From NCBI RefSeq assembly GCF_008711285.1, contig NZ_VXDC01000011.1, positions 1-64,000 of the forward strand: a DNA stretch of 64,000 nucleotides, in the 5' to 3' direction. Made by a program: the position numbers and the translations under genes. The stretch is from Roseibium aquae (GTDB lineage: Bacteria > Pseudomonadota > Alphaproteobacteria > Rhizobiales > Stappiaceae). Numbering within the stretch: position 1 is the stretch's first letter; every line of letters starts with the position of its first letter. Shown piece by piece: positions 36,827 to 45,222 of the stretch. The notes beneath the pieces are model-generated. The model searched no databases, was not told where the DNA came from, and worked only from the letters and a program-made list of their open reading frames with translations.

Positions 36827-37471
36827 TTAAAGATGCGTGATCAGTCCGCCGGCCGCATGGGCGTCCTCCTCGTCATGGGTGACCAGAATGACGGGCAGGG
36901 CGCGTTTGCGGGCCGTCTCAAAGACAAGAGACCGGATGTCCGCCCGCCGGGCCCGGTCAAGGCTTGAGAACGGTTCATCGAGCAGGAGCGCCTGAGGCTC
37001 GGACAGAAGGACACGCATCAGGGCGACCCTCGTCTGCTGTCCGCCGGACAGGGTGGCCGGGTCCCGCGCGGCGTATCCGGCAAGACCTGCTTCCGCGAGC
37101 GCCTGTTCCGCAGCGACGATACGGTCACGTTTTTTACGGATCGTTTCGGGCAATGCGAACAAGAGGTTTCCCATAACCGAGAGGTGCGGGAAAAGCAGCG
37201 GGGTTTGGAACATCAAACCGACCCGGCGTTCCTGCGGGGTCAAATGGGTGATGTCCCGGCCGTTCAGCAGGATTTCGCCGGTGGCCGCGAACGGTGGCTT
37301 TAGAAAGCCGGCGATGAAATCGAGAAAGGTCGATTTTCCGCGCCCGCTTTCCCCCATCACGGTCAGAACCGCGCCGGGCGGAACGGTGAGATCCATGCGC
37401 AGAAGCCGCTTCCCCTTCAAGGTGATCGTTACGTCTCTCAGCGTCAGGCCTTCGGCTTTGGCGGTCGTCAC
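36827..37471 (-). CDS. ynjD: ABC transporter ATP-binding protein YnjD
   Basis: A 214-residue ATPase with Walker A GESGRGKST, signature LSGGQQTRVALMR, Walker B ALLLDEPFSSLD and the H-loop Thr-His in LVTHDEEDAH. It is the motor of the YnjBCD importer and translation starts at GTG 37471 with AGGAAACAATT upstream. It follows the permease gene by 9 bases. The substrate is not established; thiamine-related or iron uptake have been considered for relatives by homology. Confidence 0.93.
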   Translation of the reverse strand: MTTAKAEGLTLRDVTITLKGKRLLRMDLTVPPGAVLTVMGESGRGKSTFLDFIAGFLKPPFAATGEILLNGRDITHLTPQERRVGLMFQTPLLFPHLSVMGNLLFALPETIRKKRDRIVAAEQALAEAGLAGYAARDPATLSGGQQTRVALMRVLLSEPQALLLDEPFSSLDRARRADIRSLVFETARKRALPVILVTHDEEDAHAAGGLITHL

Positions 37472-37480
37472 AATTGTTTC

Positions 37481-39211
37481 CTAGTGGGTCGACGTGGGGC
37501 GCATGCCCAGCCGGTTGCGAAACACGAGGGCGGGAATGAGCGAGGCGAGCGAGAACACGATGAACGGCAGGATGAGCTGCAGCATGGCATAGACGCCCAG
37601 CAGCGAACGGTTTCCGCCAGCCGCCAGGGCGAGGCTTTCCGTAGTCACCGTCGAAACCCGGCCCGAGCCGATCAGAACCGTCGGGAGATATTGTCCCACG
37701 GAGACCGCGAAACCAATGGCGATGGCCACCAGCAGAGGCGTCAGGAGCATCGGCAGGCGCACTTTTCGGAAAATCCGGCTGTTCGTTGCGCCAAGGGTCG
37801 CTGCGATACGGGCGTAGCGGGGGTCCTGATGCGCCCAGGGATCGGCAAGGGCGAGAAAGACATAGGGAAGAACGAACACGCTGTGCGCAAGCATCACCGC
37901 CAACAGGGTTCCGTCAATCTGCGCGTGAATGAAGAGAACCTGCAGGCCGAACAGAAAGCTGACCTGCGGGACCAGCAGGGGCAGGAACAGGAATTGCCGG
38001 AGCCGGTTCCCCGGAACATTTCCGGCACGGGTGTGGCTCTCCAGAAGCCAGATCACCAGAGCCGCGCAGCAGATCGCCGATCCGGCCCCGAGCACGAATG
38101 TTGTCCAGATGGTCGTGCCTCCCGTTGTGAGGGCTTCCCGCCAGGTCGCCAGTGTCAACTGCGCGGGAAAAGTGTCTGGAAACCACCATCCGCGCGCAAC
38201 GGACCACAAGCCGAGGAGACCGAAGCCGCTGGCGGTCACCGCGACAAGGATGATGACAAAGGTCAGAACAAGGAACCGGGGGACCCGGTCGCTTGCTTGG
38301 CGGCGTCCGGTCCGAGACGTGCGAAAGAACCAGTTCCGTGCCAAACGTTCAAAGCCGAGCCAGATCAAGATGGCCAAGGCCGAGACCGCGATTTGAAGCA
38401 CGGCCCCGGCCGACGCCTTCAGGCGCATCGCCGGATCTGGGTCGGACAGCCAGACAAGAATGCGGGGGGCAAGCGGCGCGGGTGTCGTCGGCCCGAGGAT
38501 CAGCGCAACATCCACCACCGACGTCGAATAGGCCAGAACGGCGAGAACCGGAAGCCGGATTTGCGGATAGACCTGCGGAGCGGCCGTGATCAAAAAGCCG
38601 CGCATCCGTCCATATCCCAAGGATGCCACGGCCCGGCTGATGCTTTTCACATTCACCTGGGTCAACGCCGCGACCGTCATCAGGAATAGGAAGGGCACCT
38701 CTTTCAGGATCAGTCCGGCGGTCATGGTGAGGCCATAGGGATCGTTGAGGATCAGCAGATCGGGTGGCCGCTCCCATCCGCTGAGCGCGGGCGAAACGAG
38801 CCGGACCAGAAAACCGGAAGGGGCGATCAGGAATGCAAGGCCGAATGCGGCGGCGGCATGGGGAACCGAAAGCAGGGGCGACAGAAACCGGCGCAAATTG
38901 TCGAAAGCCCGCGTCGACGACCAGCCCGCTGTGAACAGAATGACAATCCCCAGGGACAGCGCCGTTGCCACGAGGCCGGTCCCGAGGCTGAGCGCAATCG
39001 AGGTCCAGATGCCCGGCGCGCTGAAGAGCGCGCGAAAGGCATCGGGAGACGGATCGGATGCGCCAAGGGCCGGCAGATAGCCGAACGCGGGAAGAAGCGT
39101 GCCCAAAAGGCCGGCGCTGATCGGTCCGGCGAGAAGCACAAACAACAAAAGCGTGGGTAGCTTCGGACTACCCGCGCCAAGCCCTGTTTTCATCTGGAAC
39201 CGTTGGGCCAC
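37481..39211 (-). CDS. ynjC: ABC transporter permease YnjC (fused double permease)
   Basis: A 576-residue membrane protein with about twelve helices. It consists of two homologous permease halves (residues about 20-270 and 310-570), each with an ATPase-contact loop. Such fused permeases are also known in ThiP and FbpB transporters. It begins at GTG 39211, immediately after the ynjB stop codon. ATG 39193, six codons later, is an alternative. It forms the channel for the ynjBCD importer. Confidence 0.93.
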   Translation of the reverse strand: MAQRFQMKTGLGAGSPKLPTLLLFVLLAGPISAGLLGTLLPAFGYLPALGASDPSPDAFRALFSAPGIWTSIALSLGTGLVATALSLGIVILFTAGWSSTRAFDNLRRFLSPLLSVPHAAAAFGLAFLIAPSGFLVRLVSPALSGWERPPDLLILNDPYGLTMTAGLILKEVPFLFLMTVAALTQVNVKSISRAVASLGYGRMRGFLITAAPQVYPQIRLPVLAVLAYSTSVVDVALILGPTTPAPLAPRILVWLSDPDPAMRLKASAGAVLQIAVSALAILIWLGFERLARNWFFRTSRTGRRQASDRVPRFLVLTFVIILVAVTASGFGLLGLWSVARGWWFPDTFPAQLTLATWREALTTGGTTIWTTFVLGAGSAICCAALVIWLLESHTRAGNVPGNRLRQFLFLPLLVPQVSFLFGLQVLFIHAQIDGTLLAVMLAHSVFVLPYVFLALADPWAHQDPRYARIAATLGATNSRIFRKVRLPMLLTPLLVAIAIGFAVSVGQYLPTVLIGSGRVSTVTTESLALAAGGNRSLLGVYAMLQLILPFIVFSLASLIPALVFRNRLGMRPTSTH

Positions 39212-40429
39212 TCAGGATCCGCCGTAACGTGCCGCCCAGGCTTTCTCCAGCTCGCTCACCCACGTTGGGTGGGGTTCGGGCAGTGTGGCCCCCAGATCCT
39301 CCGGGGACAGGGTCGCAATGCCGAGGTCGAGTTCGTCGAACCGGGCACGGTCCTCGGCGGGCAGCGCCGCGATATCCAGGACCGTCGGGTCTCCCCAGAT
39401 TTTCGGGTCCTGTTTGCGCGCCTGCGCCAGCGGAGACAACAGGAAATTGGCCAGTAGCATCGCGCCCTCCTTGGCCGAACTGTTGTAGGGGATGGCGACA
39501 AAATGCGTGTTTCCGATTGTGCCGCCCCGCAAGACGAAGCTGCGAACGGTGTCCGGAAGCTCGCCGTTTTCGATGGCACTCGACGCATCCGCCGGGTTGA
39601 ACGAAAAGGCGATGTCGATCTCGCCGTCGCCTAGCAACTGGCGCATATGGGCGGCGTTCCGGGGGAAGGCCTGGCCGCCGCGCCACAGGGTCGGATGCAA
39701 CTCGTCCAGAAAGTCGAACAGCGGCTTCACATCCTGCTCAAAGGTCGCTGAATTGACTGGCCGGTCGAGCTTCGACGGATCGTCGATCAACGTGATCAAT
39801 GCCTGCTTCAGGAAGGTGGTTCCGAAAAACTCGGGCGGTTGCGGATAGGAAAACCGCCCCGGGTTTTCCGCCAGGTATTCCGCCAGTTCGGAAAGTGAAG
39901 CCGGCGGTTGGGGCAGGCGCCGTGTGTCATGCATGAACACGAGTTGCGCCATGCCCCAAGGGCTTTCCTGGCCATCGGTCGGGATCGTGAAATCCTTGAT
40001 GACCGTCGGCTTGCCCTCGACATCGACATATTGCCAGTTCGGCAGAGTTTGGGCCCAGCCCGGTTCGGCCAGTAGGCGCAGGCTCTTCAGGGTGTTGAAA
40101 TTCTCACCGTTGATCCAGACCAGGTCAACGCTGCCATTGGTATCCCGTCCGGCAGATTTTTCGGCGATGATCTGCGTCACTACATTAGCTGTCTCGGCGA
40201 CCTTCACATGCTCGACCGTGACACCATAGATTTTATCAAGTTCCCCGGCAGCCCATTGAATGTAGCTGTTGATGCGCGGTTCCCCGCCCCATGCGTGGAA
40301 ATAGACCGTCTGGCCTTTCGCTTGTTCCGTGATGTCGTCCCAGGAGCGGGGGACGGTGCTGTCGGCAAGGGCACCGGCCGCGCCGAACATGAATGCCGCC
40401 AGAAGGCCAGCCAGATTTTGTTTCCACAT
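39212..40429 (-). CDS. ynjB: ABC transporter substrate-binding protein YnjB
   Basis: A 405-residue periplasmic protein with a signal peptide (MWKQNLAGLLAAFMFGAAGALA). The match to Escherichia coli YnjB is strong: QTVYFHAWGGEPRINSYIQW, SVDLVWINGENFNTLKS, FLLSPLAQARKQDPKIWGDP. It delivers an unknown solute to YnjC/YnjD. Start ATG 40429 follows CGGGAGG at 8 bases; a longer frame from 40510 is not supported. It is the first gene of the ynjBCD operon. Confidence 0.95.
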   Translation of the reverse strand: MWKQNLAGLLAAFMFGAAGALADSTVPRSWDDITEQAKGQTVYFHAWGGEPRINSYIQWAAGELDKIYGVTVEHVKVAETANVVTQIIAEKSAGRDTNGSVDLVWINGENFNTLKSLRLLAEPGWAQTLPNWQYVDVEGKPTVIKDFTIPTDGQESPWGMAQLVFMHDTRRLPQPPASLSELAEYLAENPGRFSYPQPPEFFGTTFLKQALITLIDDPSKLDRPVNSATFEQDVKPLFDFLDELHPTLWRGGQAFPRNAAHMRQLLGDGEIDIAFSFNPADASSAIENGELPDTVRSFVLRGGTIGNTHFVAIPYNSSAKEGAMLLANFLLSPLAQARKQDPKIWGDPTVLDIAALPAEDRARFDELDLGIATLSPEDLGATLPEPHPTWVSELEKAWAARYGGS

Positions 40430-40532
40430 AGAGAAACCTCCCGTTGAATCACCGTGTTGCGCTGTTTGGACCGGTACTTCGCGATGGTCAAAACAAGGCT
40501 TCGTGACCATCCGGGACCGCCGAGCAGCCGCA

Positions 40533-41000
40533 TTAGACTGGAAGAATATGGGTTTCCTTGATCTCTTCCATCACCGCATAGGTGTGCGTTTCACGCACCC
40601 CTGGCAGGGCCAGAACGACATCGGACAGGAACTGGCGGTAGGCGTCCATGTCCGAAACACGGCTTTTGAGAAGATAGTCGAAACCGCCGGCCACCATGTG
40701 GCACTCCAGAATGTCCTGTGACCGCTCAACCGCACGCTTGAAAGCATCGAAGATTTCCGGGGACGTTCTGTCCAGTTTGATCTCCACAAAAACCAGAAGC
40801 CCGCGACCAACCTTGTCCGGGTCCAGTTCTGCGCTGAAGCGGGTGATGAACCCCTCGCGCATCAGCCGCCGGAATCGCTCACCCGTCGCGTTGACCGACA
40901 AGCCGATCCGCTCCGCCAATTCGGTCGTTGTGATCCGGCCATCGGCTTGCAGAAACTTGAGGATCTTACGGTCTGTCTGATCAAGGCTTGGTGCAGGCAT
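40533..41000 (-). CDS. putR: Lrp/AsnC-family regulator, probable PutR
   Basis: A 155-residue regulator with a DNA-binding helix-turn-helix near residues 20-50 (LAERIGLSVNATGERFRRLMR) and a C-terminal ligand-binding RAM/ACT-like domain (DRTSPEIFDAFKRAVER). It is divergent from putA with a 126-base spacer. In alphaproteobacteria an Lrp-type PutR activates putA in response to proline. An inverted repeat in the spacer is a candidate site. The name is inferred from position and family. Confidence 0.9.
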   Translation of the reverse strand: MPAPSLDQTDRKILKFLQADGRITTTELAERIGLSVNATGERFRRLMREGFITRFSAELDPDKVGRGLLVFVEIKLDRTSPEIFDAFKRAVERSQDILECHMVAGGFDYLLKSRVSDMDAYRQFLSDVVLALPGVRETHTYAVMEEIKETHILPV

Positions 41001-41024
41001 GCGGGTTTTTCATTTCTCTGGTAA

Positions 41025-41057
41025 TTTCAACCAAACACTACCCGAACTTTGGTGAAA
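41025..41057. promoter_or_regulatory. Inverted repeat, candidate PutR operator
   Basis: TTTCAACCAAA (41025-41035) and TTTGGTGAAA (41048-41057) are inverted copies with one extra A in the left arm and a 12-base spacer. The site lies in the spacer between putR (start 41000) and putA (start 41127), 69 bases upstream of putA. An Lrp-family dimer could bind it. Function is inferred from position and symmetry. Confidence 0.5.
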
Positions 41058-41126
41058 CTTCATGATGTTTTGGGGGCATTATTCGGCATTCGCGCCGGGT
41101 GCGCTTGGATTTTGGGAGAGATCGGT

Positions 41127-44100
41127 ATGTCAGCCAGTGCTGCCGTGGAAGACATCAAGCTTGAAAATGCTGGTTTTGAGCCGTTTCGGGCGGACTATGC
41201 CCCCGATGATCGGAAACTGGTTGAGCGCTTTCTTGGCGAAACCAGGCTCGAGGACGCGGCGGAGCGGCGCATCGATACCCTGGCCAGCGGCTATATTCAC
41301 GACATGCGCACAGCCCCTGCGGGCTTGGGCGGTGTCGAGGACTTCATGCGCGAGTTCGGACTGACCACCCGGGAGGGCTTGGCGCTGATGGTCTTGGCAG
41401 AGGCGCTGCTGAGGGTTCCGGATGCCGCCACGGCGGACAAGCTGATTGAGGACAAATTGGCCGCGGCCAGATTCGATGAGTCCGAGGGGCCGAAATCCGA
41501 CACGCTGCTGGTATCCGCCTCGTCCTGGGCACTCGGAATCACGTCCCGTTTGCTCCATCCGGGCGATACGCCAAAGAGCATATTGTCCGCCTTGGTCAAG
41601 CGGATGGGAATGCCCGCTGTCCGCACCGCGACCCGCAAGGCGATGCGCCTTCTGGGTCACCAGTTCGTGCTGGGCGAAACGATTTCAAAAGCGATTGACC
41701 GTGCAAAGGCACAAGAGAAGAAGGGCTACCGCTACTCTTATGACATGCTGGGCGAGGGCGCGCGGACTGAAGCCGATGCCAAGCGCTACTATCAATCCTA
41801 CGCCGATGCCATCCGTACAATTGGTGCAGCGGCCGGCAATCGCGCTCTGCCGGATCGTCCGGGCATTTCGGTCAAGCTGTCGGCGTTGCATCCGCGCTAC
41901 GAGGCCGTCAATGGCGATAGGGCACGCACCGAACTGGTGCCGCGGCTGATCGAATTGGCGGAAATGGCACGCGGCTACGACCTGAATTTCACGGTCGACG
42001 CGGAAGAAGCGGATCGGCTGGAGATTTCGCTGGATATCATCGCCTCGCTTTTGACCCACCCGATCACAGAGGGTTGGGACGGCTTCGGCCTTGCGGTCCA
42101 GGCCTATCAGAAACGGGGTGTTGAGGTGATCGATTGGCTCGTTGCGGCTGCCCGTCACAACAAGCGGCGGCTGATGGTGCGGCTGGTCAAGGGGGCTTAC
42201 TGGGACACGGAAATCAAGCATGCCCAGGAAATGGGCGTAGACGGATACCCCGTATTCACCCGCAAGGCGGCCACCGACCTCTCCTATCTTGCTTGCGCGA
42301 AGCGCATGCTCGCGGCGCGGGATGTTCTCTACCCGCAATTTGCGACGCACAATGCCCTGACCGTCGCGCAAATCATGGAATTGGCCGGCAATCGTGAGGG
42401 CTACGAGTTCCAGCGCCTTCACGGCATGGGCGAAAGCCTCTTCCGGTCTATCACCGAGCGCGATGGCTATCCTTGCCGGATCTATGCTCCGGTCGGCGGA
42501 CACAAGGATCTGCTGGCCTATCTTGTGCGCAGGCTCCTGGAGAACGGTGCGAACTCTTCCTTCGTCACGATTGTCGGCGACAGCTCAGTGCCGATTGCCC
42601 AACTTTTGAAGCGTCCGGCTGAAATTCTGCAAAATGGCGCGCGCTCGATCAACGGATCCATCCCGCAACCCCGGGATCTTTACGGCGAGGAGCGGCGGAA
42701 TTCGGCGGGCCTCGAGCTGGGCTGCGCAAAACAGCGCGCTGCTTTAACCGCCGGGATTGCTAATTCGGCGATGCCTGCTGTCCAGGCACGTCCGCTTATA
42801 CCAGGTGTGACGGTCACCGGGTCCGAAGCGGCGGTCATATCGCCGGTCGATGGCAAGACGAAGGCGGGCAGTGTGGTCATGGCCGATACCGGCCATGTCG
42901 AAGCCGCATTCACAGCGGCGGGCGAGGGCTTCAAGGCGTGGTCGCGGCGTCCGGTCGAGGAGCGGGCGGCGGCGCTGGACAAGATGGCCGATCTGATGGA
43001 GGCCGATTTCAACCGGCTGATGGCCATTCTGTGCTGCGAGGGCGGCAAGACGCTGCCGGACGGGATCGCGGAAATCCGGGAAGCGGTCGATTTCTGCCGT
43101 TACTACGCAGCCGAGGCGCGCGGATTGTTCGGCGCCGGACGTCTGATGCCCGGGCCTACCGGAGAGGAGGACCGGTACCGGTATCGCGGGCGGGGTGTGT
43201 TTGTTTGCATCTCACCCTGGAACTTTCCGTTGGCGATTTTTCTGGGTCAGGTCTGCGCGGGGCTTGTGGCTGGCAACACGGTCATCGCAAAACCGGCGGA
43301 ACAAACGCCACTGATCGCCTATGAGGCGGTCAGGATGCTGCACCGGGCTGGCGTTCCGGAAGCGGCCTTGATCTATCTGCCGGGAGACGGGCGCATAGGT
43401 GCCGCTTTGACAGCCCATCAGAAGGTCGCCGGTGTTGCATTCACCGGGTCGACCGAGACCGCATGGGCAATCAACCGCGCATTGGCCGAAAAACGGGGGC
43501 CTATCGTACCGCTGATCGCCGAAACCGGTGGTATCAACGCGATGATCGTGGATGCGACGGCTCTGCCGGAACAAGTCTGCGACGATGTCATGATGTCGGC
43601 TTTCCGCTCGGCGGGTCAGCGCTGTTCCGCTCTTCGCCTTCTGTTCGTCCAATCCGATGTTGCCGACAGCTTGCTCACCATGCTGGAAGGCGCGGCCAGG
43701 GAACTGGCGCTCGGCGACCCGCGCCTGCCGTCGACGGATATCGGTCCGGTGATCGACGCCGAGGCGCGTGACGGTATCCTCGCCCATGTCGAGGCCATGA
43801 GGCAGGATCAGACCTTGCGCTATGCGGGCAAGGCACCCGGCGGGGATCTTGCTGGCGGGAGCTGGGTGGCCCCGCACATCATCGAGCTCGACAAGCCGGA
43901 AGCTCTGAGGAAGGAGGTCTTCGGCCCCGTCCTGCATGTCGTGCGCTATGAGTCCAAGGATCTGGACAAGGTGCTCGATGCGATCGAGGCAACCGGATAT
44001 GGCCTGACGCTCGGGGTGCACAGCCGTATCGATGCGACGGTCAAGATGGTCGTCGACCGGCTGTCTGTCGGCAACGTCTATGTCAACCGCAATACCATCG

Positions 44101-44267
44101 GCGCGGTCGTCGGCACTCAGCCCTTCGGTGGCTCGGGTCTGTCCGGAACAGGTCCGAAAGCGGGCGGTCCCAACTATCTGAACCGGTTTGCGCTTGAGCA
44201 GGTTGTTTCGATCAACACCGCAGCGGCGGGGGGCAATGCCAGCCTTGTGGCGGCATCCGACGAGTGA
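41127..44267 (+). CDS. putA: Bifunctional proline dehydrogenase / L-glutamate gamma-semialdehyde dehydrogenase
   Basis: Oxidises proline to glutamate in two steps. The 1046-residue enzyme has an FAD-dependent proline dehydrogenase barrel (about residues 60-480, with MVRLVKGAYWDTEIKHAQ and the C-terminal FQRLHGMGES). It then has an NAD-dependent aldehyde dehydrogenase domain (about 530-1020, with GQRCSALRLL holding the catalytic Cys and LIAETGGINAM holding the catalytic Glu). It lacks the N-terminal ribbon-helix-helix DNA-binding domain of Escherichia coli PutA, so it is not autoregulatory; control would come from the adjacent Lrp-family gene. The start follows GGGAGAGATC. Its stop codon directly abuts that of the convergent DUF1186 gene. 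Confidence 0.96.
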   Translation: MSASAAVEDIKLENAGFEPFRADYAPDDRKLVERFLGETRLEDAAERRIDTLASGYIHDMRTAPAGLGGVEDFMREFGLTTREGLALMVLAEALLRVPDAATADKLIEDKLAAARFDESEGPKSDTLLVSASSWALGITSRLLHPGDTPKSILSALVKRMGMPAVRTATRKAMRLLGHQFVLGETISKAIDRAKAQEKKGYRYSYDMLGEGARTEADAKRYYQSYADAIRTIGAAAGNRALPDRPGISVKLSALHPRYEAVNGDRARTELVPRLIELAEMARGYDLNFTVDAEEADRLEISLDIIASLLTHPITEGWDGFGLAVQAYQKRGVEVIDWLVAAARHNKRRLMVRLVKGAYWDTEIKHAQEMGVDGYPVFTRKAATDLSYLACAKRMLAARDVLYPQFATHNALTVAQIMELAGNREGYEFQRLHGMGESLFRSITERDGYPCRIYAPVGGHKDLLAYLVRRLLENGANSSFVTIVGDSSVPIAQLLKRPAEILQNGARSINGSIPQPRDLYGEERRNSAGLELGCAKQRAALTAGIANSAMPAVQARPLIPGVTVTGSEAAVISPVDGKTKAGSVVMADTGHVEAAFTAAGEGFKAWSRRPVEERAAALDKMADLMEADFNRLMAILCCEGGKTLPDGIAEIREAVDFCRYYAAEARGLFGAGRLMPGPTGEEDRYRYRGRGVFVCISPWNFPLAIFLGQVCAGLVAGNTVIAKPAEQTPLIAYEAVRMLHRAGVPEAALIYLPGDGRIGAALTAHQKVAGVAFTGSTETAWAINRALAEKRGPIVPLIAETGGINAMIVDATALPEQVCDDVMMSAFRSAGQRCSALRLLFVQSDVADSLLTMLEGAARELALGDPRLPSTDIGPVIDAEARDGILAHVEAMRQDQTLRYAGKAPGGDLAGGSWVAPHIIELDKPEALRKEVFGPVLHVVRYESKDLDKVLDAIEATGYGLTLGVHSRIDATVKMVVDRLSVGNVYVNRNTIGAVVGTQPFGGSGLSGTGPKAGGPNYLNRFALEQVVSINTAAAGGNASLVAASDE

Positions 44268-45161
44268 TCAATCCGGTCGCCGGCGCGGGGTGTTCTCGTT
44301 GCCGGCTTCCGATGGCCGCAAGAAGCCCGTTACCGCCTCTTCAGCGGCCTGGGAAATCAGGTTGCGGGAGACATCCTCAGTGGTTCCCGGCGCTACAAGG
44401 GCGGCGCGGTAAAAGTCATATTTGAGCGCGCTTGCCTGTCCGAATGGCACAAACCCGTTCCGGGCCCGCCATTCGGGCTTGTGGCGGACGTGCTGGGTGT
44501 TGGCTTGGGCGCGTGCACGCACGTCCTGATAGTCCCGGTCGGAAATGGCAAGGGTTCCGATTTCCGCCCGCCCGGAGCGCAAGGCGGTGTCGATTTCGGG
44601 CAGGAGGCCAGTCATTCCGAGATCGGCAATGACGTTCATCCAGCTCATCCAGAGCGGGCTGTCCGCTGGCGCGGACATCCACTTGGGCAGGCGCTGAAGG
44701 CGTGATTGCGCCGTCCGGCGGGAGATCCGCCGGGACAGAACTTCATAAGTCCAGGCCTTGAAGAATGCATCCCGGATCAACCAGTCGGCGGCCGATCCGG
44801 TTGCGATGTCCCAATAAAGCGCGCCCTTGCCGGAGCCCAAAGCCATAAGGAGACGCGGCAGTGTTTCACCGATCGCTTCGTCGCCGAGAATCCGATCGGT
44901 TTCTTCGCGCCTGTTCTGGAGAATTTCGATCAGCGGGGTCAGGGCCGTTTCGGTTTGTTGCGCGGCAAGAATGTGGATCCCGTAAAAAAGCGCCCGCTCC
45001 TCGTCCGTATCCAGTTCCGGCCCTGTTTGCACCCTGTGGAGGAGATTGACGAAGATTGTTTCTGACCGGTTATGATCCGCCAGGCATGCATTCAGGGTTG
45101 CCCAAGGCAAGAGGGCTCTTTCCGATAAGTCGGCAATGATCTTCGCCCGGTCCATCGTCAT
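44268..45161 (-). CDS. DUF1186 domain-containing protein
   Basis: The 297-residue helical protein has WATLNACLADHNRSETIFVN and SAPADSPLWMSWMNVIADLG, typical of DUF1186, a family with HEAT-like helices seen in alphaproteobacteria. Role unknown. It is the last gene of the mgsA-glk-hrpB-DUF1186 run, 61 bases after hrpB. ATG 45161 is chosen; ATG 45155 is two codons later. Its 3' end meets putA with no gap. Confidence 0.82.
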   Translation of the reverse strand: MTMDRAKIIADLSERALLPWATLNACLADHNRSETIFVNLLHRVQTGPELDTDEERALFYGIHILAAQQTETALTPLIEILQNRREETDRILGDEAIGETLPRLLMALGSGKGALYWDIATGSAADWLIRDAFFKAWTYEVLSRRISRRTAQSRLQRLPKWMSAPADSPLWMSWMNVIADLGMTGLLPEIDTALRSGRAEIGTLAISDRDYQDVRARAQANTQHVRHKPEWRARNGFVPFGQASALKYDFYRAALVAPGTTEDVSRNLISQAAEEAVTGFLRPSEAGNENTPRRRPD

Positions 45162-45222
45162 GATTGATCCATTATAGCGGACAACGCCCGGCGCGCGAGT
45201 GCAGATGCGCACCCTGCCTCGC

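Noticed and set aside
40430..40532. A TPP riboswitch upstream of ynjB.
   Set aside because: The conserved CUGAGA and ACCUGA-type elements of the THI box are absent.
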